Notes: a model not told the origin generated them from the letters alone. DNA of 64,000 nucleotides from Berkiella sp050247135 (GCA_050247135.1 JBFWUT010000011.1:1-64000), one strand, 5' to 3'; positions 7,812 through 17,745 are shown, counted from the first letter of the stretch. Translations and numbers: made by a program.

Positions 7812-10181
7812 ATGAGTTTACGCGGTTTAGAATCTAAGCACGAGCACGGCGCATCGGAGATGGCGCGGGACACGCGCCCGCTAGGTGAGCGCGTCGCAGA
7901 GTTTTTTTCTAATCCCCTTTATGTTTGCTGTATTTTAGGTACGGCAATAGCCATTATTGTCATGGTTCCTGGTATTGCCGATCTTGTCGGTTTTATTGCC
8001 AGCTGCGTGTTCGTTTATGCTTACACACGCAAAATCACGTTACCCGTTAAAATGCCACTGATTTCTAAACTACCGGATTACAATGACTGCATTCCAGGTA
8101 CCACCAAACCTCGAAAAGCCGCAGGGATCGCCTTTTTTGGAAATGAGAAAAACACCCAAAAAGAGTTGTGGTTTTCTAATGATGATATGCGGACTCACGT
8201 ACTCATATTCGGTTCAACCGGTTCAGGTAAAACAGAAGCGTTAGTGTCTATCGCATTTAACTCACTGGCGCAGGGTAGTGGTTTCATTTACATCGACGGT
8301 AAAGGCGACAACTCACTCTATGCGAAAGTATTTGGCATGGTCCGACGTATGGGACGCGATGACGATTTGTTACTCATTAACTTTATGACCGGTGCCAGAG
8401 ACGTTATCGGTGCGCAGAAGACTCGACTGTCGAATACCATGAACCCATTCGCTAACGGCTCTTCCAGCATGTTGACGCAGCTCGTAGTGAGTTTAATGGA
8501 TTCAGGCGGTGGCGGTGGCGACGGCGATATGTGGAAAGGCCGTGCAATATCCTTCGTCGAAGCGCTCATGAAAATTTTGGTCGGTATGCGCGATGAAGGG
8601 CATATTTTATTAGATGCCAACCTCATTCGAAACTATTTTATCCTTGAAAAATTAGAGCAGATCGTGGTCGATCGACGTTTCCCCTTGAATGAACGTGAAT
8701 CAGTTCCTTTAGACTCACTCAATTCAGCCTATTTAGATCCTATCGACAACTATATTTACAACTTACCAGGTTACAACAAAGCGAAAAAAGGCAACCAGGC
8801 AGGTGAAGTGAGAGAACAGCATGGGTTTATTACCATGCAATTGGGCCGAACTTTCAGCTCCTTGGCCGATACTTATTCCCACATAGTGCGTACCAACTTG
8901 GCAGAAGTGGATTTAAAAGACGTGGTTTTAAACCGCCGGATTTTGGTCGTACTGTTACCCGCGTTAGAAAAATCACCCGAAGAATTGTCGAACTTAGGTA
9001 AAATTATTATCGCGTCACTAAAGGCGATGATGGCAGCAGGCTTGGGTGATGAAGTGGAAGGGGACTATCGCGACGTGATTTTGCGCAAACCGACCAACTC
9101 CCCGACACCTTATGTGTGCATCATGGACGAATATGGTTACTATGCGGTGCCTGGGTTTGCGGTGGTACCAGCGCAAGCGCGTTCTCTTGGGTTCTCTGCT
9201 ATATTTGCAGGGCAAGACTTACCGGCCTTCCAAAAAGCGTCTAAAGAAGAAGCCGCATCCATTGGTGCTAACACCAACATTAAAATATGTATGAAGATGG
9301 AAGATCCGACTGATACCTGGGAATTCTTTAATAAAACCGCCGGTGAAACTTATGCCACCAGTGTGAGTGGTTTCCAAGTGAATTCAGGCAGTATGTCGAA
9401 CAACTACGCCGATACCCGTAATGCTTCTGTTGAGAAACGTTCGCGTATTGACTTACTTGACCTTCGTGACCAACGTGAAGGTGACGCACACATTTTTTAT
9501 CGCTCCAAAATCATTCGTGCTCGAATGTTCTATGCGAATCCAAAGCCCGCTAAGAAAATGCAGGTTAACCAGTATTTATGTGTTGAAAAGCCGACTGCAA
9601 ATACCTTATTAAATACCGATAAACGCATTCGTCGTTTTAGTCAGGTGTTTTCTGCGCCCCAATTTGTGATGGAGCCACCAAGCCCGAATGAAGATATTAC
9701 CACAATTGCTCAGGCCTTAATGTCCTATACCGCCTTAAAACCTTTTGAGCGCAGTATTGCTGCCTTGATTTCAGTCTTAGAGAAAGAAGTTGATAAACAG
9801 CGACAAGTGCGTGAAGAAATTGAAGCCGAACAATCCCAAGAATTTGGCAATGAAGTGCATGCTTTTACACCCGTGCACGTGCCTGATTTTGCTGTTGAGA
9901 TCATCGGCGAAGATGATCTCAAACGCTTCTCGAATCCTTTATTGCTGCGTGGGCGCACCCGTGAAGCGCTGACACATATCGAACGCTTAAGTGGCCAGTC
10001 CGAAGTGGAAGCGGCTAAAACGGCCGAAAACATTATTAGCGACATTATCAAAGCCACTTATTACCCTCCTAAAGACGTCCTGACACGCGATGTGAAGGGC
10101 TTATTAGATGCTCTTGAGCAGCTAAACGACATTTTTAATCACTTTGCGGGCGGAGCCGGCAAAGCAAGCAAAGAAAAGTAA
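7812..10181 (+). CDS. dotL: DotL/IcmO, type IV coupling protein ATPase
   Basis: DotL is the FtsK/VirD4-like ATPase that receives effectors for the Dot/Icm channel. The 789-residue product (783 in Legionella) has two membrane spans at about residues 40-75, Walker A GSTGSGKT at residues 134-141, and a Walker B region VCIMDEYG at about residues 435-442, followed by ARSLGFSAIFAGQDLPAFQ. After about residue 600 comes the extended, partly acidic C-terminal tail. In Legionella this tail binds DotN, IcmS, IcmW and LvgA. Gene order dotM-dotL is conserved. In Legionella dotK/icmN follows; here a giant unrelated gene follows instead, after 142 bases. Confidence 0.97.
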   Translation: MSLRGLESKHEHGASEMARDTRPLGERVAEFFSNPLYVCCILGTAIAIIVMVPGIADLVGFIASCVFVYAYTRKITLPVKMPLISKLPDYNDCIPGTTKPRKAAGIAFFGNEKNTQKELWFSNDDMRTHVLIFGSTGSGKTEALVSIAFNSLAQGSGFIYIDGKGDNSLYAKVFGMVRRMGRDDDLLLINFMTGARDVIGAQKTRLSNTMNPFANGSSSMLTQLVVSLMDSGGGGGDGDMWKGRAISFVEALMKILVGMRDEGHILLDANLIRNYFILEKLEQIVVDRRFPLNERESVPLDSLNSAYLDPIDNYIYNLPGYNKAKKGNQAGEVREQHGFITMQLGRTFSSLADTYSHIVRTNLAEVDLKDVVLNRRILVVLLPALEKSPEELSNLGKIIIASLKAMMAAGLGDEVEGDYRDVILRKPTNSPTPYVCIMDEYGYYAVPGFAVVPAQARSLGFSAIFAGQDLPAFQKASKEEAASIGANTNIKICMKMEDPTDTWEFFNKTAGETYATSVSGFQVNSGSMSNNYADTRNASVEKRSRIDLLDLRDQREGDAHIFYRSKIIRARMFYANPKPAKKMQVNQYLCVEKPTANTLLNTDKRIRRFSQVFSAPQFVMEPPSPNEDITTIAQALMSYTALKPFERSIAALISVLEKEVDKQRQVREEIEAEQSQEFGNEVHAFTPVHVPDFAVEIIGEDDLKRFSNPLLLRGRTREALTHIERLSGQSEVEAAKTAENIISDIIKATYYPPKDVLTRDVKGLLDALEQLNDIFNHFAGGAGKASKEK

Positions 10182-10323
10182 ACTTCAGGATTTTTGAGTT
10201 TGGTGCTATGTCAGCCCTTGAAGGACTTGCACCTATATTACTTAAAAATACTGATCAGAACTGGAACTAATCCTTTCGACGGAAAGTCTTACATTTAGAC
10301 GGTGTGATAGTTGAGGTGATGTT

Positions 10324-13300
10324 GTGGTTGATGAACTTGATGATGAGGGTAAAAAAGGCGTAAAGCAAGAGGAAGAGGACCAACCACTCTCTTTAAATGC
10401 GCCCGCACCTCCGGAGGGTGCATATCGTAAACCTGCTGAACCTAAAACAGATCCCGTACCCGTACCCTTAGACCCAAAGACTAAAGAATTACGTTCAGAG
10501 CTGGCTAAGCTTGAAGCTTTGCAGAGACAGCGGATCGGTGCCTTGAAAGACGGCATTGATCTGACGACGTTGGGAAAAGTACAACGTGAACATTCTAATA
10601 CTGTCAATATGCTCATGGCTATAAATTCTGGTGAATATAAAGGAGATCATGAAGCAGATTTAGCGAGGATACGAAAACAGACTTCTGAATCAGAAAAAGC
10701 ATTAAAAGAGGAAACTAGCGTAGCGGCCCCCAATGCTTCAAAGGCAACCCTGGGGGAGTTACTAGAATTAAGGAACAAGAGTTCTGAACTGTTGGAAAAG
10801 CTTAACGGGTACAAAAGTGATGATCCACGATTGCAAAGTTCTGCAGATGACCTTAAAAAAAGGCTTGAAGAAAGGATAAATAAGATAAATGAAGGCAAAT
10901 ATGAAGGAAATCCTACAAGAGATTTAAAAGTGATGGCTGCTCAAGAAAGCATGTTAAAGTTCTCTGGTGCGGTAGCCAACTTAGATGCTAGCACTAAAGC
11001 AGCACAAACAGCAGCACAAAATATGGCAGCTAGTAGAGCTGAACCACCCAAATCGTCAACAGATGCACCAAAAGGGACGCAAACATCAACCCCAGATGAA
11101 AGATTACAAGAATTGAGGGGTAAGTGTTCTGACCTTAGACAAAAACTTGAAGGCTTCCAAAGTGATAATTCAGAAGGGCAAGAGTCTGTCATTAGGCTCA
11201 AACAAAGGCTTGATGAAAAGATAAAAGCGATAGATGAAGGCACCTACAAGGGGGATATTAACAGAGATTTGCAAGTAATTTCCGCGCAAGAAAGCGCGTT
11301 AAAGCTCTCTGATGGGGTAGCCAACTTAGATGCTAGCACTAAAGCAGCACAAACAGCAGCACAAAATATGGCAGCTAGTAGAGCTGAACCACCCAAATCG
11401 TCGACAGAGGCACCAAAAGGGACGCAAACATCAACCCCAGATGAAAGATTACAAGAATTGAGGGGTAAGTGTTCTGACCTTAGACAAAAACTTGAAGGCT
11501 TCCAAACTGATAATTCAGAAGGGCAAGAGTCTGTCATTAGGCTCAAACAAAGGCTTGATGAAAAGATAAAAGCGATAGATGAAGGCACCTACAAGGGGGA
11601 TATTAACAGAGATTTGAAAGTGATTTCCGCGCAAGAAAGCGCGTTAAAGCTCTCTGATGGGGTAGCCAACTTAGATGCTAGCACTAAAGCAGCACAAACA
11701 GCAGTACAAAATATGGCAGCTAGTAGAGCTGAACCACCCAAATCGTCGACAGAGGCACCAACATTACCACCGCGCACCACGCCGTTGCAAGGCAACTCAT
11801 CGACAGATGCTCCAACACGATCACCAACACCGTCGCCAAGCACCAATGAATTGTTTAATGCACAAACCGGTAATGGCCCTGATTCTAATGAAGAGACCGC
11901 TGATCTAGCTGGGCCAAGTGGGTCTGATGACGTAGCTGACACACCAACCCCAGGTGAGGATGAACCGGTGTTGTCTTCGACAAGCCCTGACAATGAAGCA
12001 GAAGAAAAACCCGAGCTGCCTAAGCATTTACAAGAAAAGCTCGACAAATTCAAAGATGCCGGTCATAAATTAATGGGTAATGACCATCAGGCCAAGCAGC
12101 AAAAATATGCGGATAGAGCAGATGCTGCCAATACCAAATCTTTTGGCGATCTTTATAAAGAAGATATGAAAAGCAGTTGGGGTCGTATCAAAGATACTTT
12201 TCAAAATGCGGAAGTGGCCAAAGACGAAAACGAGGCTTTTGCGCAACTCCTGATGCTGCTGTTTGAAATGATAGCCTTTATGTTAAGCCCACTTTCGAAT
12301 GTCGCCAATGCAGCAGGCGATAAAGCCAAAAATGCGATCAAAGAACAATTTTGGAATGCCTTATCAGACATTCAGGGCAATAAATTTAACGATCCTAGTA
12401 ACCAACAAAAGGTATTAAAAGGCCTAGAAGGCCAACGTGATGATATTGAAAATAAAATTGCTGAGTTAAAAGAAAAACAAGCAGGTCAAGAGCCTGGTAG
12501 TGTGGATCACAAAAGAACTGGCAACGCAATAAAATATGAAGAAGCCAAGCTGGATGTTGTCAATGATTCTATTGCCAAAACAGATAAGCATTTAAATAAA
12601 ATTCAAGGTCAAAACCTTGATAAAAGGGAAAAAGCACTACTCGATCAAGAAAAGAAATTGGGCGAAAAGGATGCGACTCTTAAACAAGAACTTGCTGATC
12701 TGGAAACTGAAGAGCCAAAAAATGAAAATAAAATTAAAGATCTCAAAGAAGAGATCAATCGAAATGATGAAAAAATTCAGCGTAACCATAATGAGCTTGA
12801 TAGAATTGGTAGAGATAGAAAAGAACTACAAGCGAATGAAAATAAAGGATTAAGAGTCCATAATCCTGATAAAACTGAAAAAGAACTCGATAAGTTAACG
12901 AAAGAGCAAGACAAATTAGATCAAAGAATTAAAGACAATGAAACAAAACTGGCCTCAATGGAAAAGGGGGATGATAAAACCAAGCTACAAGCAAAACAGG
13001 ATGCCTTGATTGAGCGTAAAGGCCAAATTGATGCTAAAGTCGATGATAAATCCAAAGAACTTGAAAAGTCATTAGTAGAAAGACAACAACGACTTGCTGA
13101 AGATAGAGAAGTGCTGAAAATTCAAGCTAAAGATGACCGTGGAAATGATAGAGAAGCGACATTAAAAATTCAAGATGACCTTAAGAATAACGCAGCAGCA
13201 CAGAAGGAAACCGGTCAAAAACTCGACAACTTAAGAGATGACATGCAGGCAAGGCAAGACCAAAACGTTACCTTAGGCGATGCGCCCAACCCAGAACCTC

Positions 13301-16300
13301 AGTCAAAAGAAGAGAAGTTACAAAGTATTGATGATCAAATTGAGGATAAAAAAGAGGAATTAGATAACTTAAGAGAACAAAGGGGTAACATTAATGGTGA
13401 AATGCAAGAATTAGAAAGAAATAGAACCAGTCCACCGGGTGATGACGCAACAGAAGAACAAAAACAAACCTTTGCTCAGCAAGAAAGTAGATATAACAGT
13501 GAAAAGCAGCGACTCGAAGGTGAACGTGATAAAGTCGATGATCAAATCAGTAAAGTCGAATCTGATATCGATAAATTAAGCAGAGAAAAGCAAGAAGTGG
13601 GTTTTGATTCACCCGATAAGCCAAAAGAAGAACAACTTGAAGCTAGATCGCGTAGTTTGGATAGTAATCAAGAAGAAACTGCTATTGAGGGTGATAACCT
13701 AGAAGATGCTATAGATGATCCTGAAGAAATAGCAGCAGAAAATCAAAGAGTTGCAAGAGAACGAGGGACCTCCCCCTCATCAACCGATGATGATGAGGTA
13801 CTTTCTGCTTCAGCGCCTGAAGCGGGTCCAGAAGAAGAGAACAAAGAAGAAAACACTGAGGAAGCAGAAGAAAAACCTGAATTACCTAAACATTATCAAG
13901 ACAAGTTAGATAAATTCAAAGCTGAAGGTCATAAACTCATGGGTAATGACCATGAGGCGAAGCAGCAGAAATACGCCGATAGAGCAGATGCGGCGAACAC
14001 CAAATCGTTTGGCGACCTGTATAAAGAAGATATGAAAAGTAGTTGGGGTCGTATCAAAGATACTTTTCAAAATGCGGAAGTGGCCAAAGACGAAAATGAA
14101 GCTTTTGCGCAACTACTCATGCTCATGTTTGAAATGATTGCCTTTGCGCTTAGCCCGTTGACTAATGTGGGCAATGCTGCGGGTGATAAAGCCAAAAATG
14201 CGATAAAGGAACAATTTTGGAATGCCTTAGCAGATATGCAGGGAGATAAATTTAATGATCCTGCTAATCAGCAAAAAGTATTAAAAGGCTTGGAAGGGCA
14301 GCGAGATAATATTGAAAATAAAATTGCTGAGTTAAAAGAAAAACAAGCAGGACAAGAGCCGGGCAGTGTCGATTTTAAACGCTCTACCGATGCAATTAAT
14401 TACCAACAAGCCAAATTAGATGTGGTGAATGATTCCATTGAAAAGACTGAAAAACACCTCAAGAATATTCAAGGAAAAGACCTTGATAAAAGAGAAAAAG
14501 CACTGCTCGATCAAGAAAAGAAATTGGGCGAAAAGGATGCGACACTCAAGCAAAATCTTGCTGATCTGGAATCTGAGGATAACCCAAAGAATGAAGGAAA
14601 AATTAATAAACTTAAAGATGACATCAAAAATAACGACGAAAAGATCCAGAGAAACCATAATGAGCTTGATCGTATTAATCGAGATAGAGAAGCGCTTGCT
14701 AAACCAGATAGTGGCCCGATTAGACCGCATAATCCTGAAAAGACAGAAAAAGAGCTTGATAAATTAACTAAAGAGCAAGAAGCGCTAAATAAACAAATTG
14801 GAGATAATCAACGTTCTTTAGATTCGATGGAAAATGGCTCTGATAAGAATAAGCTTCAAGCTAAGCAAGATGTGCTAATGGAGCGTAAAGATCAGCTTGA
14901 CAAGAAAGTGGATGATAAAACTAATGAATTGAAATCTTCATTAGAAGAAGAAGGTAAACGCTTAGAAGGTGAAAAGAGTGTTCAAGAAATACAAAATAGA
15001 TACCCTGCAAAAAGCCAAAGTGAACACTTAGAACGACAGGACAATGAGAGAAAGCTTAATGATGCGATTGAAAAAAATAATGAGAAGCTTACCAAGCTCA
15101 ATGAACAAAAACCCGATAAATCTCAAGATAGCTCAGTTAAACTGGGTGATGCGCCCCCTAACCCTATTGAAAAAACCGAAAAAGAACTTGCTGACTTAAA
15201 TAAAGAGAAAGCTCAAGTCGACAAAGATATTGCAAAAAGCAAAGAATCCTTGGCGGGTATGGATGCTGGCCCAGAGAAAGATAAGCTCCAAAAAGAACAA
15301 GATGCGCTCAAAGAACGCAGTAAAGATCTCAGAGAGAAAATCGGCAATAAAGAAAATGAATATGTTCAGCAATTGGAAGGAGAGAATCAACGTCTTGAAG
15401 AGCAAAAGCAAGATGTGATGAAACGCCCCCAAAGTGGCTCAAACTTAGCGCCCAAAAATGATCTTGTGGAAATCTCGGATGCTCAAAATGCTAACCAGGA
15501 TAAAATAAATGCCTTGAGAACGCAGCAAAATGCGAGACATAGGGAGGAACAAGCACAAGAGGAAAGAGAAAGGGAACAACAACGACAAGAAGAAAATGAC
15601 AGATTGGCACAACAAGAAGAAAATGACAGATTGGCGCAACAACAGGCTATTGACTCTAATGCGACTCCTACGGGTGAAAATGCGCTAGATGCAGATTCAC
15701 CAAGCCCTCAAGGTCCATCCGATCCATCTGATGAACAATTAGAACAATCTATTGGTTCTGATGTTTCAGATGCAGCTGATAAAAAGCGTGCAGCTAGAGC
15801 GGGTGCGCCTGCTGCTGAGTCAGAACCGAGCGCGGATAATGAAGGTGGGCCGAGGATTGCTGCTGCTGGCGGTGCAGGTGCTGGCGCCCTAGCAAGTGAG
15901 GATGCGCAGGCCGATGAGGCTGAATCCCGAGCGGATGAAGGCCAAGATGAAGACGAAGAAAGAACACAAGCATTAGATGCCGGTGAAGAGGGAGCGGAAG
16001 AAGAAGCTGAAGAGGAAGATGTGCTAAAAGCGGAAGGACCAAAACCTGAAGAAGAGCCTGAAGCCGAGGTTGAAGAAGCCGATGCAAAAGACAAAGTGAT
16101 GGAGATGGGCGCTGATGAGGAAGAAGAGCCAGAAGCCGAGGTTGAAGAAGCCGATGCAAAAGACAAAGTGATGGAGATGGGCGCTGACGAGGAAGAAGAG
16201 CCAGAAGCCGAGGCTGAAGAAGCCGATGCAAAAGACAAAGTGATGGAGATGGGCGCTGACGAGGAAGAAGAGCCAGAAGCTGAGGCTGAAGAAGCCGATG

Positions 16301-17745
16301 CAAAAGACAAAGTGATGGAGATGGGCGCTGGCGAGGAAGAAGAGCCAGAAGCTGAGGCTGAAGAAGCCGATGCAAAAGACAAAGTGATGGAGATGGGCGC
16401 TGGTGACGATGACGGCCCTGATCCTAGCGCGATGATGGAACAAGGTGGTGATGACGGTCCTGATCCTAGCGCGATGATGGAACAAGGTGGCGGTGATGAA
16501 CAAATGGAAATGGGATCTCCTAGCCCCGGCGGCGGCGGCGGTGGCGGTATGCCAAGTTTAGGCGGTGATGATGAAGAAAAGCCTAAAGAAAAAGCCAAAG
16601 ACGATAAAGGTGATAAAAAAGGCAAAGAAGAAGAAAAAGATGAAGCTCAGGCTGAAGAAGACCCAATGACCGAAGTGTCATCAAAAATGCTTGAGATGGT
16701 GCAAAAAGCTTTTGAATCGATTACCAACCCAAGCTCCGCAATGGGGGGGGATGAAGCTAAGAAGGGTATGGATATGGAAGGCGGTGGCGGCGGTATGGAA
16801 ATGCCTGGCGGCGGTGGCGGCGACGGTATGGAAATGGGCGGCGGCGGTGGCGGTATGGAAATGCCTGGCGGCGGAGGAGGCGGCGGCAAAGACAAGAAAG
16901 AGGGCAAAGGAAAAGATGATCCCATGAGCAAGATTGGCGAAGGATTACCCAAAGAAGGCAAACAATTAGTGGGTGGTATTTGCAAAGCTGCCGGTTTTCT
17001 GGCGCAAATGGCCCAAGGCGCAGATACGGGCGGTGGCAATGATGCCAAGAAAGGTGAAGAAGCTGGCAAGCAGCTGATCAAAGTACTAGAGGAGTTTGTC
17101 AAAGCTTTTAAAGGCGGCCTCCAAGGTGGCATGGGAGGCGGTGGCGCTAAACCCGGTGGAGGTAAAGGTAAAGGTAAAGATAAAGGAGAAGGCAAAGGGC
17201 AAGAAGGCCCAGGGGGCGGTGGTGCTGGTGGTTTGGGTGCCGATGGCGGCGGCGATATGGCTGAGGGAATGGGCGGCGCTGAAATGGCAGGAGATATGGA
17301 CGGCGGTATGAACCCCATGTCGATGGCCAAAGATGCCCAAACTTTGAAGGATCCGGATGCGACCAAAGGTGAAAAAGCCGAGGTTGCGGGTAAATGGGCT
17401 GCCAGAGCAATGGGTGTACCTCCCCCGGCAGATGCGATGGTGGGTAAGGTAGTCAAAGCCGCCGTTGACAAAATGGAGGAAATGGATCCGGGTAAAAAAC
17501 TCCAGCAAGTTGGTGAGGTGTTGAGTGACATGGGAGAGGCCTGCCATGAAGCCACCAAGTCGAAAGAGCCTGATCCAGGGGAAGAGGCATCCGCGCAAGC
17601 AGAGACTGCTGTTGAGCCAGTGACAAATATGAGAGAAAATACGCCAATGCCGCCAATGAAGCCTCCTTCAGGCGGTGGCATGGGGATGGACTCAGGACCT
17701 GCACCCGAGAGCAAGGGTCCAGGTGGGCCTAGTGCTCCCCGCTAG
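10324..17745 (+). CDS. Giant 2473-residue coiled-coil repeat protein in the T4BSS locus
   Basis: I do not recognise a family. The frame is open for 7.4 kb from a GTG at 10324, which has a good GAGGTGA ribosome-binding site. Layout: a helical N-terminus with three 115-residue repeats (about residues 140-480); a Pro/Ser/Thr linker; two 622-residue modules starting at residues 560 and 1182. Each module opens with KPELPKH, carries a hydrophobic stretch (FAQLLMLLFEMIAFMLSPL in the first) and continues as long Lys/Glu/Gln coiled coil. Then come an acidic region with five 24-residue repeats, Gly/Met-rich tracts (GGGGGMEMPGGGGG), and a helical C-terminal part ending in Gly/Pro. It sits between dotL and dotA, so it may be an effector or a structural accessory. 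Long frames on the opposite strand are composition artefacts. Confidence 0.85.
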   Translation: MVDELDDEGKKGVKQEEEDQPLSLNAPAPPEGAYRKPAEPKTDPVPVPLDPKTKELRSELAKLEALQRQRIGALKDGIDLTTLGKVQREHSNTVNMLMAINSGEYKGDHEADLARIRKQTSESEKALKEETSVAAPNASKATLGELLELRNKSSELLEKLNGYKSDDPRLQSSADDLKKRLEERINKINEGKYEGNPTRDLKVMAAQESMLKFSGAVANLDASTKAAQTAAQNMAASRAEPPKSSTDAPKGTQTSTPDERLQELRGKCSDLRQKLEGFQSDNSEGQESVIRLKQRLDEKIKAIDEGTYKGDINRDLQVISAQESALKLSDGVANLDASTKAAQTAAQNMAASRAEPPKSSTEAPKGTQTSTPDERLQELRGKCSDLRQKLEGFQTDNSEGQESVIRLKQRLDEKIKAIDEGTYKGDINRDLKVISAQESALKLSDGVANLDASTKAAQTAVQNMAASRAEPPKSSTEAPTLPPRTTPLQGNSSTDAPTRSPTPSPSTNELFNAQTGNGPDSNEETADLAGPSGSDDVADTPTPGEDEPVLSSTSPDNEAEEKPELPKHLQEKLDKFKDAGHKLMGNDHQAKQQKYADRADAANTKSFGDLYKEDMKSSWGRIKDTFQNAEVAKDENEAFAQLLMLLFEMIAFMLSPLSNVANAAGDKAKNAIKEQFWNALSDIQGNKFNDPSNQQKVLKGLEGQRDDIENKIAELKEKQAGQEPGSVDHKRTGNAIKYEEAKLDVVNDSIAKTDKHLNKIQGQNLDKREKALLDQEKKLGEKDATLKQELADLETEEPKNENKIKDLKEEINRNDEKIQRNHNELDRIGRDRKELQANENKGLRVHNPDKTEKELDKLTKEQDKLDQRIKDNETKLASMEKGDDKTKLQAKQDALIERKGQIDAKVDDKSKELEKSLVERQQRLAEDREVLKIQAKDDRGNDREATLKIQDDLKNNAAAQKETGQKLDNLRDDMQARQDQNVTLGDAPNPEPQSKEEKLQSIDDQIEDKKEELDNLREQRGNINGEMQELERNRTSPPGDDATEEQKQTFAQQESRYNSEKQRLEGERDKVDDQISKVESDIDKLSREKQEVGFDSPDKPKEEQLEARSRSLDSNQEETAIEGDNLEDAIDDPEEIAAENQRVARERGTSPSSTDDDEVLSASAPEAGPEEENKEENTEEAEEKPELPKHYQDKLDKFKAEGHKLMGNDHEAKQQKYADRADAANTKSFGDLYKEDMKSSWGRIKDTFQNAEVAKDENEAFAQLLMLMFEMIAFALSPLTNVGNAAGDKAKNAIKEQFWNALADMQGDKFNDPANQQKVLKGLEGQRDNIENKIAELKEKQAGQEPGSVDFKRSTDAINYQQAKLDVVNDSIEKTEKHLKNIQGKDLDKREKALLDQEKKLGEKDATLKQNLADLESEDNPKNEGKINKLKDDIKNNDEKIQRNHNELDRINRDREALAKPDSGPIRPHNPEKTEKELDKLTKEQEALNKQIGDNQRSLDSMENGSDKNKLQAKQDVLMERKDQLDKKVDDKTNELKSSLEEEGKRLEGEKSVQEIQNRYPAKSQSEHLERQDNERKLNDAIEKNNEKLTKLNEQKPDKSQDSSVKLGDAPPNPIEKTEKELADLNKEKAQVDKDIAKSKESLAGMDAGPEKDKLQKEQDALKERSKDLREKIGNKENEYVQQLEGENQRLEEQKQDVMKRPQSGSNLAPKNDLVEISDAQNANQDKINALRTQQNARHREEQAQEEREREQQRQEENDRLAQQEENDRLAQQQAIDSNATPTGENALDADSPSPQGPSDPSDEQLEQSIGSDVSDAADKKRAARAGAPAAESEPSADNEGGPRIAAAGGAGAGALASEDAQADEAESRADEGQDEDEERTQALDAGEEGAEEEAEEEDVLKAEGPKPEEEPEAEVEEADAKDKVMEMGADEEEEPEAEVEEADAKDKVMEMGADEEEEPEAEAEEADAKDKVMEMGADEEEEPEAEAEEADAKDKVMEMGAGEEEEPEAEAEEADAKDKVMEMGAGDDDGPDPSAMMEQGGDDGPDPSAMMEQGGGDEQMEMGSPSPGGGGGGGMPSLGGDDEEKPKEKAKDDKGDKKGKEEEKDEAQAEEDPMTEVSSKMLEMVQKAFESITNPSSAMGGDEAKKGMDMEGGGGGMEMPGGGGGDGMEMGGGGGGMEMPGGGGGGGKDKKEGKGKDDPMSKIGEGLPKEGKQLVGGICKAAGFLAQMAQGADTGGGNDAKKGEEAGKQLIKVLEEFVKAFKGGLQGGMGGGGAKPGGGKGKGKDKGEGKGQEGPGGGGAGGLGADGGGDMAEGMGGAEMAGDMDGGMNPMSMAKDAQTLKDPDATKGEKAEVAGKWAARAMGVPPPADAMVGKVVKAAVDKMEEMDPGKKLQQVGEVLSDMGEACHEATKSKEPDPGEEASAQAETAVEPVTNMRENTPMPPMKPPSGGGMGMDSGPAPESKGPGGPSAPR
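10744..11770 (+). repeat. Three tandem 345-bp coding repeats
   Basis: Within the giant gene a 345-base (115-codon) unit occurs three times. The segment encoding DEGTYKGDINRDL recurs at a fixed 345-base spacing (about 11230 and 11575), with a more diverged version about 10885 encoding NEGKYEGNPTRDL. Copies two and three are almost identical at nucleotide level, while copy one is diverged in its first half and identical in the DASTKAAQTAAQNMAASRAE part. A further degenerate copy may precede them. Near identity points to recent duplication or gene conversion, so copy number may vary between strains. Confidence 0.85.
12001..15480 (+). repeat. Two diverged copies of a 622-residue module
   Basis: The segment beginning with the KPELPKH motif at 12001 repeats from 13867, a period of 1866 bases (622 codons). 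The first 130 or so residues are nearly identical between copies (KSFGDLYKEDMKSSWGRIKD is shared exactly). Later coiled-coil parts, such as LDKREKALLDQEKKLGEKDA, are shared with some drift. The second copy loses recognisable similarity around 15480. This is an internal duplication, older than the 345-base repeats. Confidence 0.85.
16045..16404 (+). repeat. Five 72-bp repeats encoding an acidic 24-residue unit
   Basis: The sequence encoding ADAKDKVMEMGA occurs at 16081, 16153, 16225, 16297 and 16369 (first base of the Asp codon), exactly 72 bases apart. Each unit reads roughly EEEPEAEVEEADAKDKVMEM. The copies differ by only a few bases, typical of recent slippage or unequal exchange, and they lie in the acidic stretch that precedes the Gly/Met-rich tracts. 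Confidence 0.93.

Noticed and set aside
10941..12053. Three similar reverse-strand frames opposite the 345-base repeats
   Set aside because: They are the reverse shadow of the tandem repeats in the giant gene, so their mutual similarity is inherited from the forward strand.
16045..16404. Regularly spaced repeats considered as a CRISPR array
   Set aside because: The 72-base units are contiguous coding repeats in frame without unique spacers, and no cas genes are present.
15708..17714. Long open frames on the reverse strand (up to 355 codons) opposite the end of the giant gene
   Set aside because: They arise from the Gly/Met/Asp/Glu-rich repeat composition of the forward gene, which gives Pro/Ser-rich reverse frames without stops. 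They have no ribosome-binding sites and no family resemblance.
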